IMG/VR virus record: IMGVR_UViG_3300011013_000119
Location: 1-20,683 of that record
Direction: 5' to 3' (one strand)
Source of the DNA: a virus
DNA length: 20,683 nt
Shown here: positions 1 to 6,959 of the stretch, piece after piece
How positions within the stretch are numbered: the first letter of the stretch is position 1
Layout: each line of letters opens with the position of its first letter
Program-made: the position numbers and the translations under genes
The notes under the pieces: model-generated
What the model was told of the DNA's origin: nothing
Seen by the model: only the letters and a program-made list of their open reading frames with translations
Databases searched by the model: none

Positions 1-1
1 A

Positions 2-892
2 AATGAAAGACATATTAAAAAGATTGTTGAGGATGAAAACTCCATTACTATCGTTTACGCTAAAACTGAGGATTTCGAGGGTATCGAAACTGATAAAGAA
101 GATAATGCCGAATCGGTGGAAAGTGAGCAAGAGGAGGAAGCTTTAAGAGGTCCAGATGATTTAGAAGAAGATCCAAAAGAGGATATCTTGGAGGAAATAG
201 ATGAAGAAGAAGAAGAAGAAATAGAAGAAGATCCAGCTTTAGAGTACGCTAATAGAAGCACTCATAAGATTGATGTATGGGACAAAAAACATACTCAGGA
301 AAAAAGATTCTTTGAGATAGAAAGTAGAATAACACAAAAAGAGGGAAAAGATGTAGTAGTAGGACACGCTGCAGTCTTTAATTCACTATCAGAGGATTTA
401 GGAGGATTTAGAGAGAAGATAATGCCTGGAGCTTTTGATGATGTTTTAGATAATGATGTCAGAGCTTACTTTAATCACGATCCTAATTTTTTATTAGGGA
501 GAGTATCGGCTGGCACTTTAAGGTTAGGAGTAGATGAAAAAGGATTAAGATATGAGCTAGATATTCCAGATACAACTGCAGGGAGAGATTTAAAGGAGAA
601 TATGCGAATTGGCAATATTACCCAGTCTAGCTTTGCTTTTACTTTGGGTAGGAATGGCGACTCTTGGGAGCGCAATGAGGATGGAAACGATATTCGTATT
701 ATCCACAAAGTAGATCGGCTTTATGATGTTTCTCCTGTGAGTTTGCCTGCTTACCCTTCAGCTGATAATTTAGCTTTAGCAGTTAGAAGTAACTTTATAG
801 ATAAAGAAAATACAAGAAAAAAACAAGAGGAAGAATTTGAATTGAATACATTATTAAACTTAAAAATTAATTTACTAAAAAGAAAAAAATGA
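2..892 (+). CDS. HK97-family prohead protease, 5'-partial, with acidic N-terminal extension
   Basis: Capsid maturation protease (S78/U35-type), which cleaves the capsid scaffold domain inside the procapsid. The frame is open from base 2. The first possible start in the window is a GTG at 116, but nothing like a leader precedes it and the upstream 38 codons read like real protein (HIKKIVEDENSITIVYAK), so the true start probably lies outside the window. Numbering from the GTG: residues 1-40 are extremely acidic, including a run of Glu; the protease domain begins near residue 64. It shows the GHAAVFNS stretch (83-90), GGFREKIMPGAF (96-107), the FNHD motif with likely catalytic His121, and TQSSFAF with likely catalytic Ser171 or Ser172, then SPVSLPAYP. 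The stop overlaps the next start as ATGA, so the capsid gene is translationally coupled. The family call is firm; the role of the acidic extension (scaffold-like, or part of a fused upstream domain) is open. Confidence 0.9.
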   Translation, partial: NERHIKKIVEDENSITIVYAKTEDFEGIETDKEDNAESVESEQEEEALRGPDDLEEDPKEDILEEIDEEEEEEIEEDPALEYANRSTHKIDVWDKKHTQEKRFFEIESRITQKEGKDVVVGHAAVFNSLSEDLGGFREKIMPGAFDDVLDNDVRAYFNHDPNFLLGRVSAGTLRLGVDEKGLRYELDIPDTTAGRDLKENMRIGNITQSSFAFTLGRNGDSWERNEDGNDIRIIHKVDRLYDVSPVSLPAYPSADNLALAVRSNFIDKENTRKKQEEEFELNTLLNLKINLLKRKK

Positions 893-2103
893 AAAAATCA
901 TTAGAATTAAAAGAATCTCGTTCTGGTTTAGTAGATACTTTGGAAGCTATAAAAAATACTGCTGAAGGAGAATCTCGTAATCTTAATGAGGCTGAAACTA
1001 TTGAAGTAGATAATACTCTAGCTTCTATAGATGAATTAGATGTACAAATTACAAGAGCAGAAAAAATGGAGGCAGAATTAAGAACTGCAGCTAGTGTTTC
1101 TGGAGCTAAAATTTCTACAAAAACTGATAAGGATTTAGATAGATTTACTTTTCAAGGAGCTGTAAGAGCTGCATATAGTGGAAAAGTAGATGGTATCTAT
1201 AAAGAGATGCACGATGAAGCTGTAAACGAATCTCGTTATACTGGTAATGCAGTCAAAGGATTCGGTATTCCTTCATCTGTATTAACAAGAGCGTGGAGTA
1301 CATCTTCAGTAAATGCTGAGGAAGTAATGAGCTTTACAGATCAATTAGAGAAAAATTTAGTATTAGCTTCAGCCGGAGCAAATACATACTTCGGGATCAA
1401 TGATATGAAATTCCCTGTATTCTCTGGTATTACTTCATCTTGGGTACAAGAGGATGGGACAGGCGCTCCATCATCTGCAGGAAATTTATCTGCTGTAACT
1501 TTAACTCCAAAGAAACTTATCTCTGTAGTTAATATGACTTCTGAGTCTATGATGCAAAATCCATCTTTAGAAGGTGCTTTAACTAGACAAATGGCTACTC
1601 AAGTAGCTGCTTCTTTAGAGTTTGCTTTACTAGATACTGGAGATGTTTCAAATGCTCCTCAGTCTATCTTTGCTGATGCAACTGCAGGACCTACTACAGT
1701 AACTGCTGCTGACTGGGTAGAAATGGAAACTGACTGTCTAGCTTTAGGTGTGAACAGAGAAGGTGCTAGATTAGCTTACCTTTTAGATATGGATGCTTAT
1801 AAGACAGTTAAGACTTTAGCTCAGGTAGCTTCAGTTAGTCCTCTATGGGATAATTCAGATGCTAGATTAAATGGTTACTATGCTTTCCATTCTGCTAACG
1901 TAGCTGATGCAGGATCTTCAGCTAAAGCTCACGCTTTATTCGGAGATTTCTCTAAAGTACATATAGCGCAATTCGGTGGATTAGATATCTTATTTGATCC
2001 TTATACTAACGCTGCTTCTGGACTTCCTAGAATGGTCGTTACTTCTTTAGTTGATGGAGATGCAGTACAAAATGACTCTTTCATTAAATTGATCGAAGCA
2101 TAA
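889..2103 (+). CDS. major capsid protein, HK97 fold
   Basis: Forms the icosahedral shell. The 404-residue length, the position directly after the protease and the domain layout fit the HK97 gp5 family (Phage_capsid). Residues 1-75 are helical and charged (LDTLEAIKNTAEGESRN type), matching the scaffolding delta domain that the protease normally removes. The mature part starts around residue 85-125, with the conserved GFGIPSSVL stretch at 124-132. Later come WVQEDG and SEEAM-like segments (MTSESMMQNPS) and the C-terminal GLDILFDPYT region typical of this family. The gene uses a narrow codon set (GCT, TCT, GGA, TTA), as expected for a highly expressed gene. It starts inside the protease stop (ATGA) and is followed by a strong hairpin with a T-run, so its transcript may be partly terminated there. 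Confidence 0.95.
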   Translation: MKKSLELKESRSGLVDTLEAIKNTAEGESRNLNEAETIEVDNTLASIDELDVQITRAEKMEAELRTAASVSGAKISTKTDKDLDRFTFQGAVRAAYSGKVDGIYKEMHDEAVNESRYTGNAVKGFGIPSSVLTRAWSTSSVNAEEVMSFTDQLEKNLVLASAGANTYFGINDMKFPVFSGITSSWVQEDGTGAPSSAGNLSAVTLTPKKLISVVNMTSESMMQNPSLEGALTRQMATQVAASLEFALLDTGDVSNAPQSIFADATAGPTTVTAADWVEMETDCLALGVNREGARLAYLLDMDAYKTVKTLAQVASVSPLWDNSDARLNGYYAFHSANVADAGSSAKAHALFGDFSKVHIAQFGGLDILFDPYTNAASGLPRMVVTSLVDGDAVQNDSFIKLIEA

Positions 2104-2120
2104 TTAATACTATTAAGGTT

Positions 2121-2158
2121 GGAAATTGGAGCTATGCTCCTTTTTCCTCCCTTTTTTT
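2121..2158 (+). terminator. hairpin plus T-run after the capsid gene
   Basis: A two-part stem follows the capsid stop codon. The inner stem is GGAGC (2128-2132) with loop TAT and GCTCC (2136-2140). The outer stem is GGAAA (2121-2125) with TTTCC (2143-2147). A run of seven T follows at 2152-2158. This has the shape of an intrinsic terminator. Since essential connector and tail genes lie downstream on the same strand with no clear promoter between, it is more likely a partial terminator or an mRNA 3'-end stabiliser than a full stop. Confidence 0.6.
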
Positions 2159-2198
2159 AAACTTTAAGAAATAATAATAAAATTTAAAAAGTATAGCT

Positions 2199-2780
2199 AT
2201 GAAATATTTAGAGGTAGTTACCCCTCACGAGGTTACAGTAGTTTCAACTGCAGATTTAAAAACTCATCTTAGAATAACTTTTTCTGATGATGATGATTAT
2301 ATAGTAGCTTGCGAGGCAGCTGCAGTTAGAATGGTAGAGGAATATACGAATCTATATTTAGGTACTACTAATTTAGTGCAGTATGGTAATAGTTTTTCTG
2401 ATCTAAAAATTCTATATAAAAGCCCTGTCAGTAATACTGTATCGCATTTGCCTACTGTATCTTATTACTCTGGTGCTTCTTGGAATACTTTAGCTACAAC
2501 TGAATATGAATTTGTCCCTTTAATTAAACCAGCTAGATTATATCCTTCTGATGATTCTAGTTTACCTTCTACAGATGATGTTTTTCAAGCCTGGAAGATT
2601 TCTTATTATGCAGGTTATGCTACTACAACTGATATCCCTCAGCCTTTAATTCAAGCAGTAAAAATTATAGTAGCTGATATGTATGAGAATAGGCAAAGCG
2701 TTATTGTAGGAAAAATTGTTTCTACTATTCCAAAGACTGCAGAATATTTAATGAATCCATATAAAATTCAGACTCTATGA
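2199..2780 (+). CDS. head-tail connector protein (HK97 gp6 / phiE125 gp8-like)
   Basis: Probable connector ring protein that docks under the portal after packaging. The 193 residues follow the gp6-like pattern: an N-terminal segment leading into LKTHLRITFSDDDDYIVACE (short helix, acidic DDDD, then a long helix AAAVRMVEEYTN), a beta-rich middle with YYSGASWNTLATTEYEF, and a C-terminal helix QPLIQAVKIIVADMYENRQS that is characteristic of this family. Position directly after the major capsid gene agrees. An A-rich leader precedes the ATG, and the stop overlaps the next gene's start (ATGA). Assignment rests on pattern and gene order. Confidence 0.8.
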   Translation: MKYLEVVTPHEVTVVSTADLKTHLRITFSDDDDYIVACEAAAVRMVEEYTNLYLGTTNLVQYGNSFSDLKILYKSPVSNTVSHLPTVSYYSGASWNTLATTEYEFVPLIKPARLYPSDDSSLPSTDDVFQAWKISYYAGYATTTDIPQPLIQAVKIIVADMYENRQSVIVGKIVSTIPKTAEYLMNPYKIQTL

Positions 2781-3139
2781 TAACTGTAGGAGAATTAGAT
2801 ACACCTATTATAATTCAGACTCCTAGTTATACTCAAAATAGTAAGTATGGAGGAATACAAGATGAAACTTTTGCTGATGCAGCTCCAGCTTCTGTATGGG
2901 CTTATATGATTTGGAAGGGAGGAAGTGAGAGAGAGGAAGGAGATCAACAAGTAGGAGAGCAAAAAGTAGATTTTTATATAAGATATGAAAGCTACAAAGA
3001 AGATATACGACCTAACTGGAGAATAAAATATACAAGTTCTGCAGGTACTTTTATATATTATTATATAGAAAAAATTGCTCATATTGATGGAAGGCATAAA
3101 ATTACTAGATTAACTGCAGTACAAAAAGATAATAATTAA
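2777..3139 (+). CDS. head closure / head-tail adaptor protein
   Basis: Small neck protein of the SPP1 gp16 / Phage_H_T_join type, which closes the connector channel and links head and tail. It opens with GELDTPIIIQTPSYTQNSKYGG, the usual 'not-rigidly-conserved' start of these adaptors (a first strand followed by a disordered loop ending in GG). A Trp-rich core follows (SVWAYMIWKGGSE), then the typical strand KVDFYIRYESYKEDIRPNWR and a C-terminal DGRHKITRLTAV strand. The 120-residue length fits the family. It starts in the previous stop codon and the next gene starts at its own last base (TAATG), so the neck genes are tightly coupled. Confidence 0.8.
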   Translation: MITVGELDTPIIIQTPSYTQNSKYGGIQDETFADAAPASVWAYMIWKGGSEREEGDQQVGEQKVDFYIRYESYKEDIRPNWRIKYTSSAGTFIYYYIEKIAHIDGRHKITRLTAVQKDNN

Positions 3140-3600
3140 TGGAGTTAAACTCAGGTAAAGTATTAGGAAATAAAGAACTCATAAGAGCTATGAGAAAAAT
3201 CCCTTATGCTGTAAAAAGAGATAAATTCTTTATGGCTGTATTTAGACAAGCTGCAAAACCTATTATAGCTGCAGCTAGATCAAGAATAAAAAATGATGAA
3301 GGAGATTTAAGAAGGAGTATAAAAGCTTTTAGTACAAGAGCTTCTAGGAGGCTTCCTGCTTTATATGTAGGACCAAAAGCAACTGGAGGATCAGCTACAA
3401 AAAATGAGCAAAGAGGAGGAGGATATTATGGAGCTATGGTAGAATATGGAACTGCTACAGCAGATCCTCATCCATTTATGCGACCAGCGTGGGATCAAAC
3501 TCAAGGGCAAGCAGGAGCTATCTTATTAGCAGGAGCTAAAGCAATAGTAGAAAAAGTTTTACAAAGAGAACTCAAAGGACAAAAAAGAATATATAAATAA
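3139..3600 (+). CDS. HK97 gp10-family neck/tail completion protein
   Basis: Resembles the HK97 gp10-like family of tail completion proteins that sit between connector and tail tube. Supporting features are the N-terminal long helix with basic residues (ELIRAMRKIPYAVKRDKFF), the segment AAKPIIAAARSRIKNDEGDLRRSI, which matches the family hallmark (helix, then a G-x-L-R/K-S-I element), the strand LPALYVGPKATGG and the C-terminal VEYGTATADPHPFMRPAWD motif. The VE(Y/F)GT...PHPFMRPA motif is the most diagnostic part. The length of 153 residues is usual. It overlaps both neighbours by one base. Confidence 0.88.
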   Translation: MELNSGKVLGNKELIRAMRKIPYAVKRDKFFMAVFRQAAKPIIAAARSRIKNDEGDLRRSIKAFSTRASRRLPALYVGPKATGGSATKNEQRGGGYYGAMVEYGTATADPHPFMRPAWDQTQGQAGAILLAGAKAIVEKVLQRELKGQKRIYK

Positions 3601-4814
3601 TGCGAACAGGAGCAATAGTTTTTGGAATGTTAAGAGGCTATACTAGCTTAATGGAACGAATACCATCTTCTAAGATATTCGCTTTAAGGGCTGCACAGCC
3701 TACTGCTAGTCCTTATATAGTTTATAGAGAAGTAAGTACAATTCCATTAAATACTAAAGGAGCTTCTTTAGGTTACTTTAGTGATCCTAGAATATCCCAA
3801 AGGAGTTTAGTAGATACTACTAGAATCCAGCTTTCTGTTTTTGGTAAAACATATTTAGAGGTAGAAGATATAGCTGTATTAATAAGAGAGGCTATGGATA
3901 GAGAATGGGGGACTGTTCCTGCTTATCCGAATGATGTTTATGTAGATTCTTGCGTATTTGAAAACTGTGTAGATGATTATGATGATTCAGCTGAAAATAT
4001 AGGAGTTTATGTAAAGCATTTAGATTTCGTAATAAGAATAGTAAGACTAGATATTTCTAATACTTGGACTAATCAATATTCTTTAGCTTTTGATGGAGTA
4101 GATGATTATGTTACTTTCGGAAACGCTACAAACTGGAGTATAAATGGATCTGGAGGAAATAGAGGATTTAGTCTTTCAGTATGGGTAAATTTTGCAGAAA
4201 GTGCATCTGGTCAATATATACTCAATAAAGATGGACTCTATTACTCTGGAGCAAATCATTATGAATATTTTTTAATGAATAGATTTAACAATCAGATAAG
4301 GTTTTGTATGAAGTTCGGAGATACAAATACTAACTTTATAAACTTTGACTCTGTAGCTAGTGTAGATGATGATGTATGGAATCATATAGTAATAACTTAT
4401 GACCTCTCAGGAGCAGCTACAGGACTAAATATGTATATAAATAACGTATTGAAAAATACTACAAATGGAGGAGCTAGCGTGTCTTTAACTGGAAGCTGGG
4501 GAACTCCATCTACTACAGACAATAATTTATTTATGGATAAAAGTGCAGGTACTGATTATACAGAAGGAAAAATGGATGAGTTCTCAATATGGGATGAAGT
4601 GCTATCTGCTGATGATGTTTCGAGATTGTATGGAAGTGGAGCTACAGGAGATCCTAATAAATATCCTGTATCTTCAGATTTTTTAGTAGGATTTTGGAGA
4701 AATGGAGATGGAGCTACTTATCCTACAATACCAGATAATTCTCCTTTATATAGTAATGATGGGACAATGACTAATATGTCCTCTGATGATATTAATACAG
4801 CTGTACCAGGATAA
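3600..4814 (+). CDS. tail terminator-like protein fused to a LamG/concanavalin-like lectin domain
   Basis: Residues 1-150 look like a DUF3168/tail terminator protein (alpha/beta, with YIVYREVSTIP, DTTRIQLSVFGKTYLEVEDIA and a final beta strand VYVKHLDFVIRIVRL); position after gp10-like supports this. Residues about 160-347 form a LamG_3-type jelly roll: SLAFDGVDDYVTFG (161-174), FSLSVWVNF (190-198), VWNHIVITYDLSG (259-271), MYINN, and GKMDEFSIWDEVLSADDV (323-340). The last 50 residues carry WRNGDGAT and DNSPLYSNDGTM, which is the usual tail end of LamG proteins. Terminators are normally 120-150 residues, so this protein is nearly three times as long. LamG domains bind glycans or proteins; here it would be displayed as a ring at the head-tail junction. 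The frame is uninterrupted, so the fusion is real unless the assembly is wrong. Binding function is inference. Confidence 0.8.
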   Translation: MRTGAIVFGMLRGYTSLMERIPSSKIFALRAAQPTASPYIVYREVSTIPLNTKGASLGYFSDPRISQRSLVDTTRIQLSVFGKTYLEVEDIAVLIREAMDREWGTVPAYPNDVYVDSCVFENCVDDYDDSAENIGVYVKHLDFVIRIVRLDISNTWTNQYSLAFDGVDDYVTFGNATNWSINGSGGNRGFSLSVWVNFAESASGQYILNKDGLYYSGANHYEYFLMNRFNNQIRFCMKFGDTNTNFINFDSVASVDDDVWNHIVITYDLSGAATGLNMYINNVLKNTTNGGASVSLTGSWGTPSTTDNNLFMDKSAGTDYTEGKMDEFSIWDEVLSADDVSRLYGSGATGDPNKYPVSSDFLVGFWRNGDGATYPTIPDNSPLYSNDGTMTNMSSDDINTAVPG

Positions 4815-4817
4815 GAT

Positions 4818-5042
4818 ATGAAAAAATATTGCATAATACCTACTACAGAAATTAATAAGATTAATTTCATAAATGTATTGGAGCGAAAAGAAACAGTAAG
4901 ATATAAAATAGATGAAAGCGAATTTATAGTAAAATATTCTGGAGAGAAGCCTAAAGATTTAGAGGGCTTTACTGATTACTCACACTCAGAGATCCTAGAA
5001 TTAATTAATAACCCAGCAAATGGCTGGATAAATATAGAATAA
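4818..5042 (+). CDS. small hypothetical phage protein (74 aa)
   Basis: Not recognised. It encodes 74 residues beginning MKKYCIIPTTEINKINF, with a mixed alpha/beta pattern and a Trp near the C-terminus (NPANGWINIE). It starts three bases after the terminator/LamG gene and ends one base before the next gene, so it belongs to the neck-tail operon. Its position between tail terminator and tail tube is where small decoration or accessory structural genes are found, but no motif supports a function. Confidence 0.65.
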   Translation: MKKYCIIPTTEINKINFINVLERKETVRYKIDESEFIVKYSGEKPKDLEGFTDYSHSEILELINNPANGWINIE

Positions 5043-5043
5043 A

Positions 5044-5232
5044 ATGCCAACAATAACAACAATTAAAGAATACACTAGAGGAGAAAAGACATTTCCTATA
5101 GGTACGAAAATCAATGTAACTTGGGAATTTGCTGCAGAACTAGCTGAAGCTGGAATATGCGAGCCTGTAAAAGTTGCTAAAAAAAGTAAAAAGAAAACTA
5201 AAAAAATAGAAGAAGATGGCACTAATAGCTAG
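5044..5232 (+). CDS. small basic-tailed hypothetical protein (62 aa)
   Basis: Not assigned to a family. The first 40 residues are ordinary globular-looking sequence (KEYTRGEKTFPIGTKINVTW, then a helix AAELAEAGICEP); the last 20 are strongly basic and disordered-looking (AKKSKKKTKKIEEDGTNS). The pattern of a short fold that specifies a 'pre-set value' strand followed by a lysine-rich tail is common among small phage structural proteins, but function cannot be deduced. The 3' end overlaps the next gene by 17 bases. Confidence 0.65.
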   Translation: MPTITTIKEYTRGEKTFPIGTKINVTWEFAAELAEAGICEPVKVAKKSKKKTKKIEEDGTNS

Positions 5233-5563
5233 TCAAGCAATAATTGAGGAGGGATTAACAGTTAGCTTAACTTCTCCTGGAGCAGTTACTAATACTTTTA
5301 CTAATACAGGAAAAGAGTTTATACTTATAGAAAACTCTGGAGAAGCTTCTGTAACTTGTACTGTAACTACAGTAGTAACTTCTGTAGATAGTCCTCAATA
5401 TGGAGATCTAACAAAAGCCAATGCAGTTGAAACTGTAGATGGAAACTCTACTTCATTAATGGGTACATACTCGGTGGCTTCTTTTAATAGTGAAGATTCT
5501 ACAGTAAGTTTTACTCTTAGCTCAACAACAGATATTAAAATAGCAATATTATATATAGGATAA
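5216..5563 (+). CDS. beta-rich minor structural protein (decoration-like)
   Basis: A 115-residue Thr/Ser/Val-rich protein with alternating polar-hydrophobic strands throughout (NTFTNTGKEFILIENSGEAS, TCTVTTVVTS, TVSFTLSSTTDIKIAILYIG). The combination of a 'tN.G.eFi.i.N.g.asvt.tv' segment and an all-beta profile resembles small head/tail decoration proteins found in many siphophages close to capsid or tail-tube genes. No cysteine pair, signal peptide or enzymatic motif is visible. It overlaps the preceding gene and its stop codon directly abuts the ATG of the first tail-tube gene. The structural role is inferred from composition and place. Confidence 0.65.
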   Translation: MALIASQAIIEEGLTVSLTSPGAVTNTFTNTGKEFILIENSGEASVTCTVTTVVTSVDSPQYGDLTKANAVETVDGNSTSLMGTYSVASFNSEDSTVSFTLSSTTDIKIAILYIG

Positions 5564-6013
5564 ATGGCTATAAATGGAGTTATAAATGGGAGCGAATATT
5601 TACTGCTAGTGAATGGGAAATATGCAATATTAGGAGATAATGCTAATTTCTCTGTAGAAAGTGCTACTAAAGATATTACAGTCAGAGAAACTTATGGCTG
5701 GAATACTTCTTTGCTATCTAGTAGGAGCTGGGTTTTTGAGTTTACAGGAAAATTAGGATTTAAGTATTCTGATGGTACTTTAACCAGTCAGCATACTTCT
5801 TTATTAGCAATGAGTCCTGATGAGATTTTAGAAGATGGAATAATAAATCAGGAGAAATTTTGGTTAAATTTAAAATGCGTAACATCTGGAACTCCTTATT
5901 GGCAGGGACAAGGATATTTACAAAGTGCAGAAATTTCTGCTCCTAATGAAGATAGTTCTACTATTAGTTTAAGTTTTTCTGGAGTAGGAGAATTAGAGCA
6001 ATTAACAATATAA
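5564..6013 (+). CDS. tail tube protein, first paralogue
   Basis: Likely tail-tube (TP901-1 major tail protein-like) subunit. It is a clear paralogue of the gene at 6082: both begin with NGVING (residues 4-9), continue with a strand, G and I/L-G, and end with YW-(Q/H)-G, a Leu strand, then PNEDSST (128-134) and SFSGxGxL. The two differ strongly in the middle, so this is an old duplication. It follows the beta-rich gene without spacing and has no A-rich leader, suggesting lower translation than its copy. It could form part of the tube, a specialised ring at one end, or an alternative subunit. The family is moderately certain; which copy is the main tube protein is inference. Confidence 0.78.
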   Translation: MAINGVINGSEYLLLVNGKYAILGDNANFSVESATKDITVRETYGWNTSLLSSRSWVFEFTGKLGFKYSDGTLTSQHTSLLAMSPDEILEDGIINQEKFWLNLKCVTSGTPYWQGQGYLQSAEISAPNEDSSTISLSFSGVGELEQLTI

Positions 6014-6081
6014 TATAAGATAAATACAACTGAAAAAATAAATAAAATAACTTAATTAATTAATTAAAAAAATTAAAAAAA

Positions 6082-6519
6082 ATGGCAACAAATGGCGTAA
6101 TCAATGGAACAAAATTTGGAGTTTATGCAGCTGGCACTAAAATTGGCTATGCTACTTCTGCTTCAATATCAATGAATCACAACTTAAGAGATACTTCTAC
6201 TAAAGACTCTTCAGGATGGAGAGAGCAAATGGAAGGACAAAGAGATTGGGAAGTTTCTGTAGAAGGAATGGTAATTTTTGTAGATAACTCAGGAGGAGCA
6301 ATCTCTGATTTGACTGTAAATGAGTTATACTCTACATATATGGAGGGAGCAAATAGAACTTCTTTTGAGTTAAAATTTTCTACAGAAGTAACTGGAGATA
6401 TATACTGGCACGGTACAGCTTGGCTGACTTCTTTATCTGCAGATACTCCTAATGAAGATAGCTCTACTTGGAGTGGATCTTTTTCTGGAACTGGAGCTTT
6501 AACTCAAGCTACTGTATAA
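6082..6519 (+). CDS. major tail tube protein, second paralogue
   Basis: Probable major tail protein. The 145 residues share the N-terminal NGVING block and the C-terminal YWHG...PNEDSST...SFSGTGAL block with the gene just upstream. The Gly-Trp segments (SSGWREQMEGQRDWEVSVEG) match the typical beta-hairpin region of TP901-1-like tube proteins (SGW-E...G...W..S..G). It has its own 68-bp A-rich leader, the type of start region associated with strong translation in Bacteroidota, and is followed by an inverted repeat, so it is set apart as a high-output gene. It immediately precedes the frameshifted tail chaperone, the conserved order in siphophages. Confidence 0.85.
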   Translation: MATNGVINGTKFGVYAAGTKIGYATSASISMNHNLRDTSTKDSSGWREQMEGQRDWEVSVEGMVIFVDNSGGAISDLTVNELYSTYMEGANRTSFELKFSTEVTGDIYWHGTAWLTSLSADTPNEDSSTWSGSFSGTGALTQATV

Positions 6520-6551
6520 TAAAATAGAGGGAATCCTTGCTGCCTTTTTAT

Positions 6552-6599
6552 TTCTTAAAGGGGTGGCTCGGATGAACTCTTATTAATAACCTTTAAGAA
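6552..6599 (+). repeat. 10-bp perfect inverted repeat with 28-nt loop
   Basis: TTCTTAAAGG at 6552-6561 pairs perfectly with CCTTTAAGAA at 6590-6599. The stem ends nine bases before the start codon of the tail chaperone gene and lies in the 89-bp gap after the major tail tube gene. There is no T-run after the stem, so it is not a standard terminator. It could protect the 3' end of the tail-tube mRNA or control initiation of the chaperone. It is the longest perfect stem I found in the window. Confidence 0.5.
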
Positions 6600-6608
6600 T
6601 AAAAAAAA

Positions 6609-6956
6609 ATGAAATACGAATTAATAGAATTAGGAGGAAAAAATTATCCTATATTTTTTGGATTTAATGGATTGAGAAAATATTGCGGATTAACAGGGAC
6701 ATCTCTAAATAAATTAATGAGCTTAGGGCAGGATATGAATTTAGACCAGGCTTTGAATTTAGTATTAATAGGGATAGAGGAAGGATGTAGGAAGTCAGGT
6801 CAAAAAATGGAGATAACCATAGATGATCTAGGAGATATGTTAGATACCGATATGAGTGGACTCACTAGAGCTTTAGAAATATTTGGGACTCAGATGGGAC
6901 ATAATATGGGAAACGCAAAAAAGCTCAACAAAAAAAAGGGAGGAGAAAAAAAGTAG
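6609..6956 (+). CDS. tail assembly chaperone, short (gpG-like) form
   Basis: First part of the tail assembly chaperone, which coats the tape measure during tail assembly. The 115 residues begin with KYELIELGGKNYPIFFGFNG, then LRKYCGLTGTSL and an EEGCRKSGQ helix, a pattern (gene-G-like, 'ig G k.ypi.fg.naLr.fc..tGtsl') common between tail-tube and tape measure genes of Bacteroidota phages. The C-terminus is Lys-rich (NAKKLNKKKGGEKK) because it is built over a run of A-rich slippery sequence, and it stops at a double TAGTAG. The downstream ORF is in the -1 frame and lacks a normal start, so a fraction of ribosomes should continue as a 234-residue fusion ending at 7312. Confidence 0.85.
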   Translation: MKYELIELGGKNYPIFFGFNGLRKYCGLTGTSLNKLMSLGQDMNLDQALNLVLIGIEEGCRKSGQKMEITIDDLGDMLDTDMSGLTRALEIFGTQMGHNMGNAKKLNKKKGGEKK

Positions 6957-6959
6957 TAG
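6937..6959 (+). promoter_or_regulatory. programmed -1 ribosomal frameshift signal
   Basis: The heptamer A AAA AAG (6947-6953) is in the correct phase (codons AAA at 6948 and AAG at 6951) and is followed directly by TAG TAG. An SD-like AGGGAGGAG lies just upstream (6937-6945). This closely resembles the E. coli dnaX signal (SD-like element, A AAA AAG, stop). After a -1 slip, reading resumes at 6953 as V-V-E-E-E and stays open to 7312. Two more in-phase A AAA AAG heptamers occur at 6917-6923 and 6932-6938, both inside the region where the -1 frame is open (6905 onward). Confidence 0.85.

Noticed and set aside
3-146. Plus-strand frame starting with ATG at base 3 (about 47 codons)
   Set aside because: Lys/Arg/Leu-rich shadow of the protease frame; it ends inside the acidic region and has no protein-like pattern.
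55-261. Minus-strand Ser-rich reading frame
   Set aside because: It is the antisense of the Glu/Asp-rich protease extension; low-complexity shadow without its own signals.
699-707. Perfect DnaA box TTATCCACA on the + strand
   Set aside because: A single copy inside the protease coding sequence (codons for IIHK), with no cluster nearby; expected by chance in AT-rich DNA.
6526-6551. Terminator directly after the second tail-tube gene (CCTTTTTATTT)
   Set aside because: The T-rich tract is present, but only a weak stem with a G-U pair can be drawn before it.
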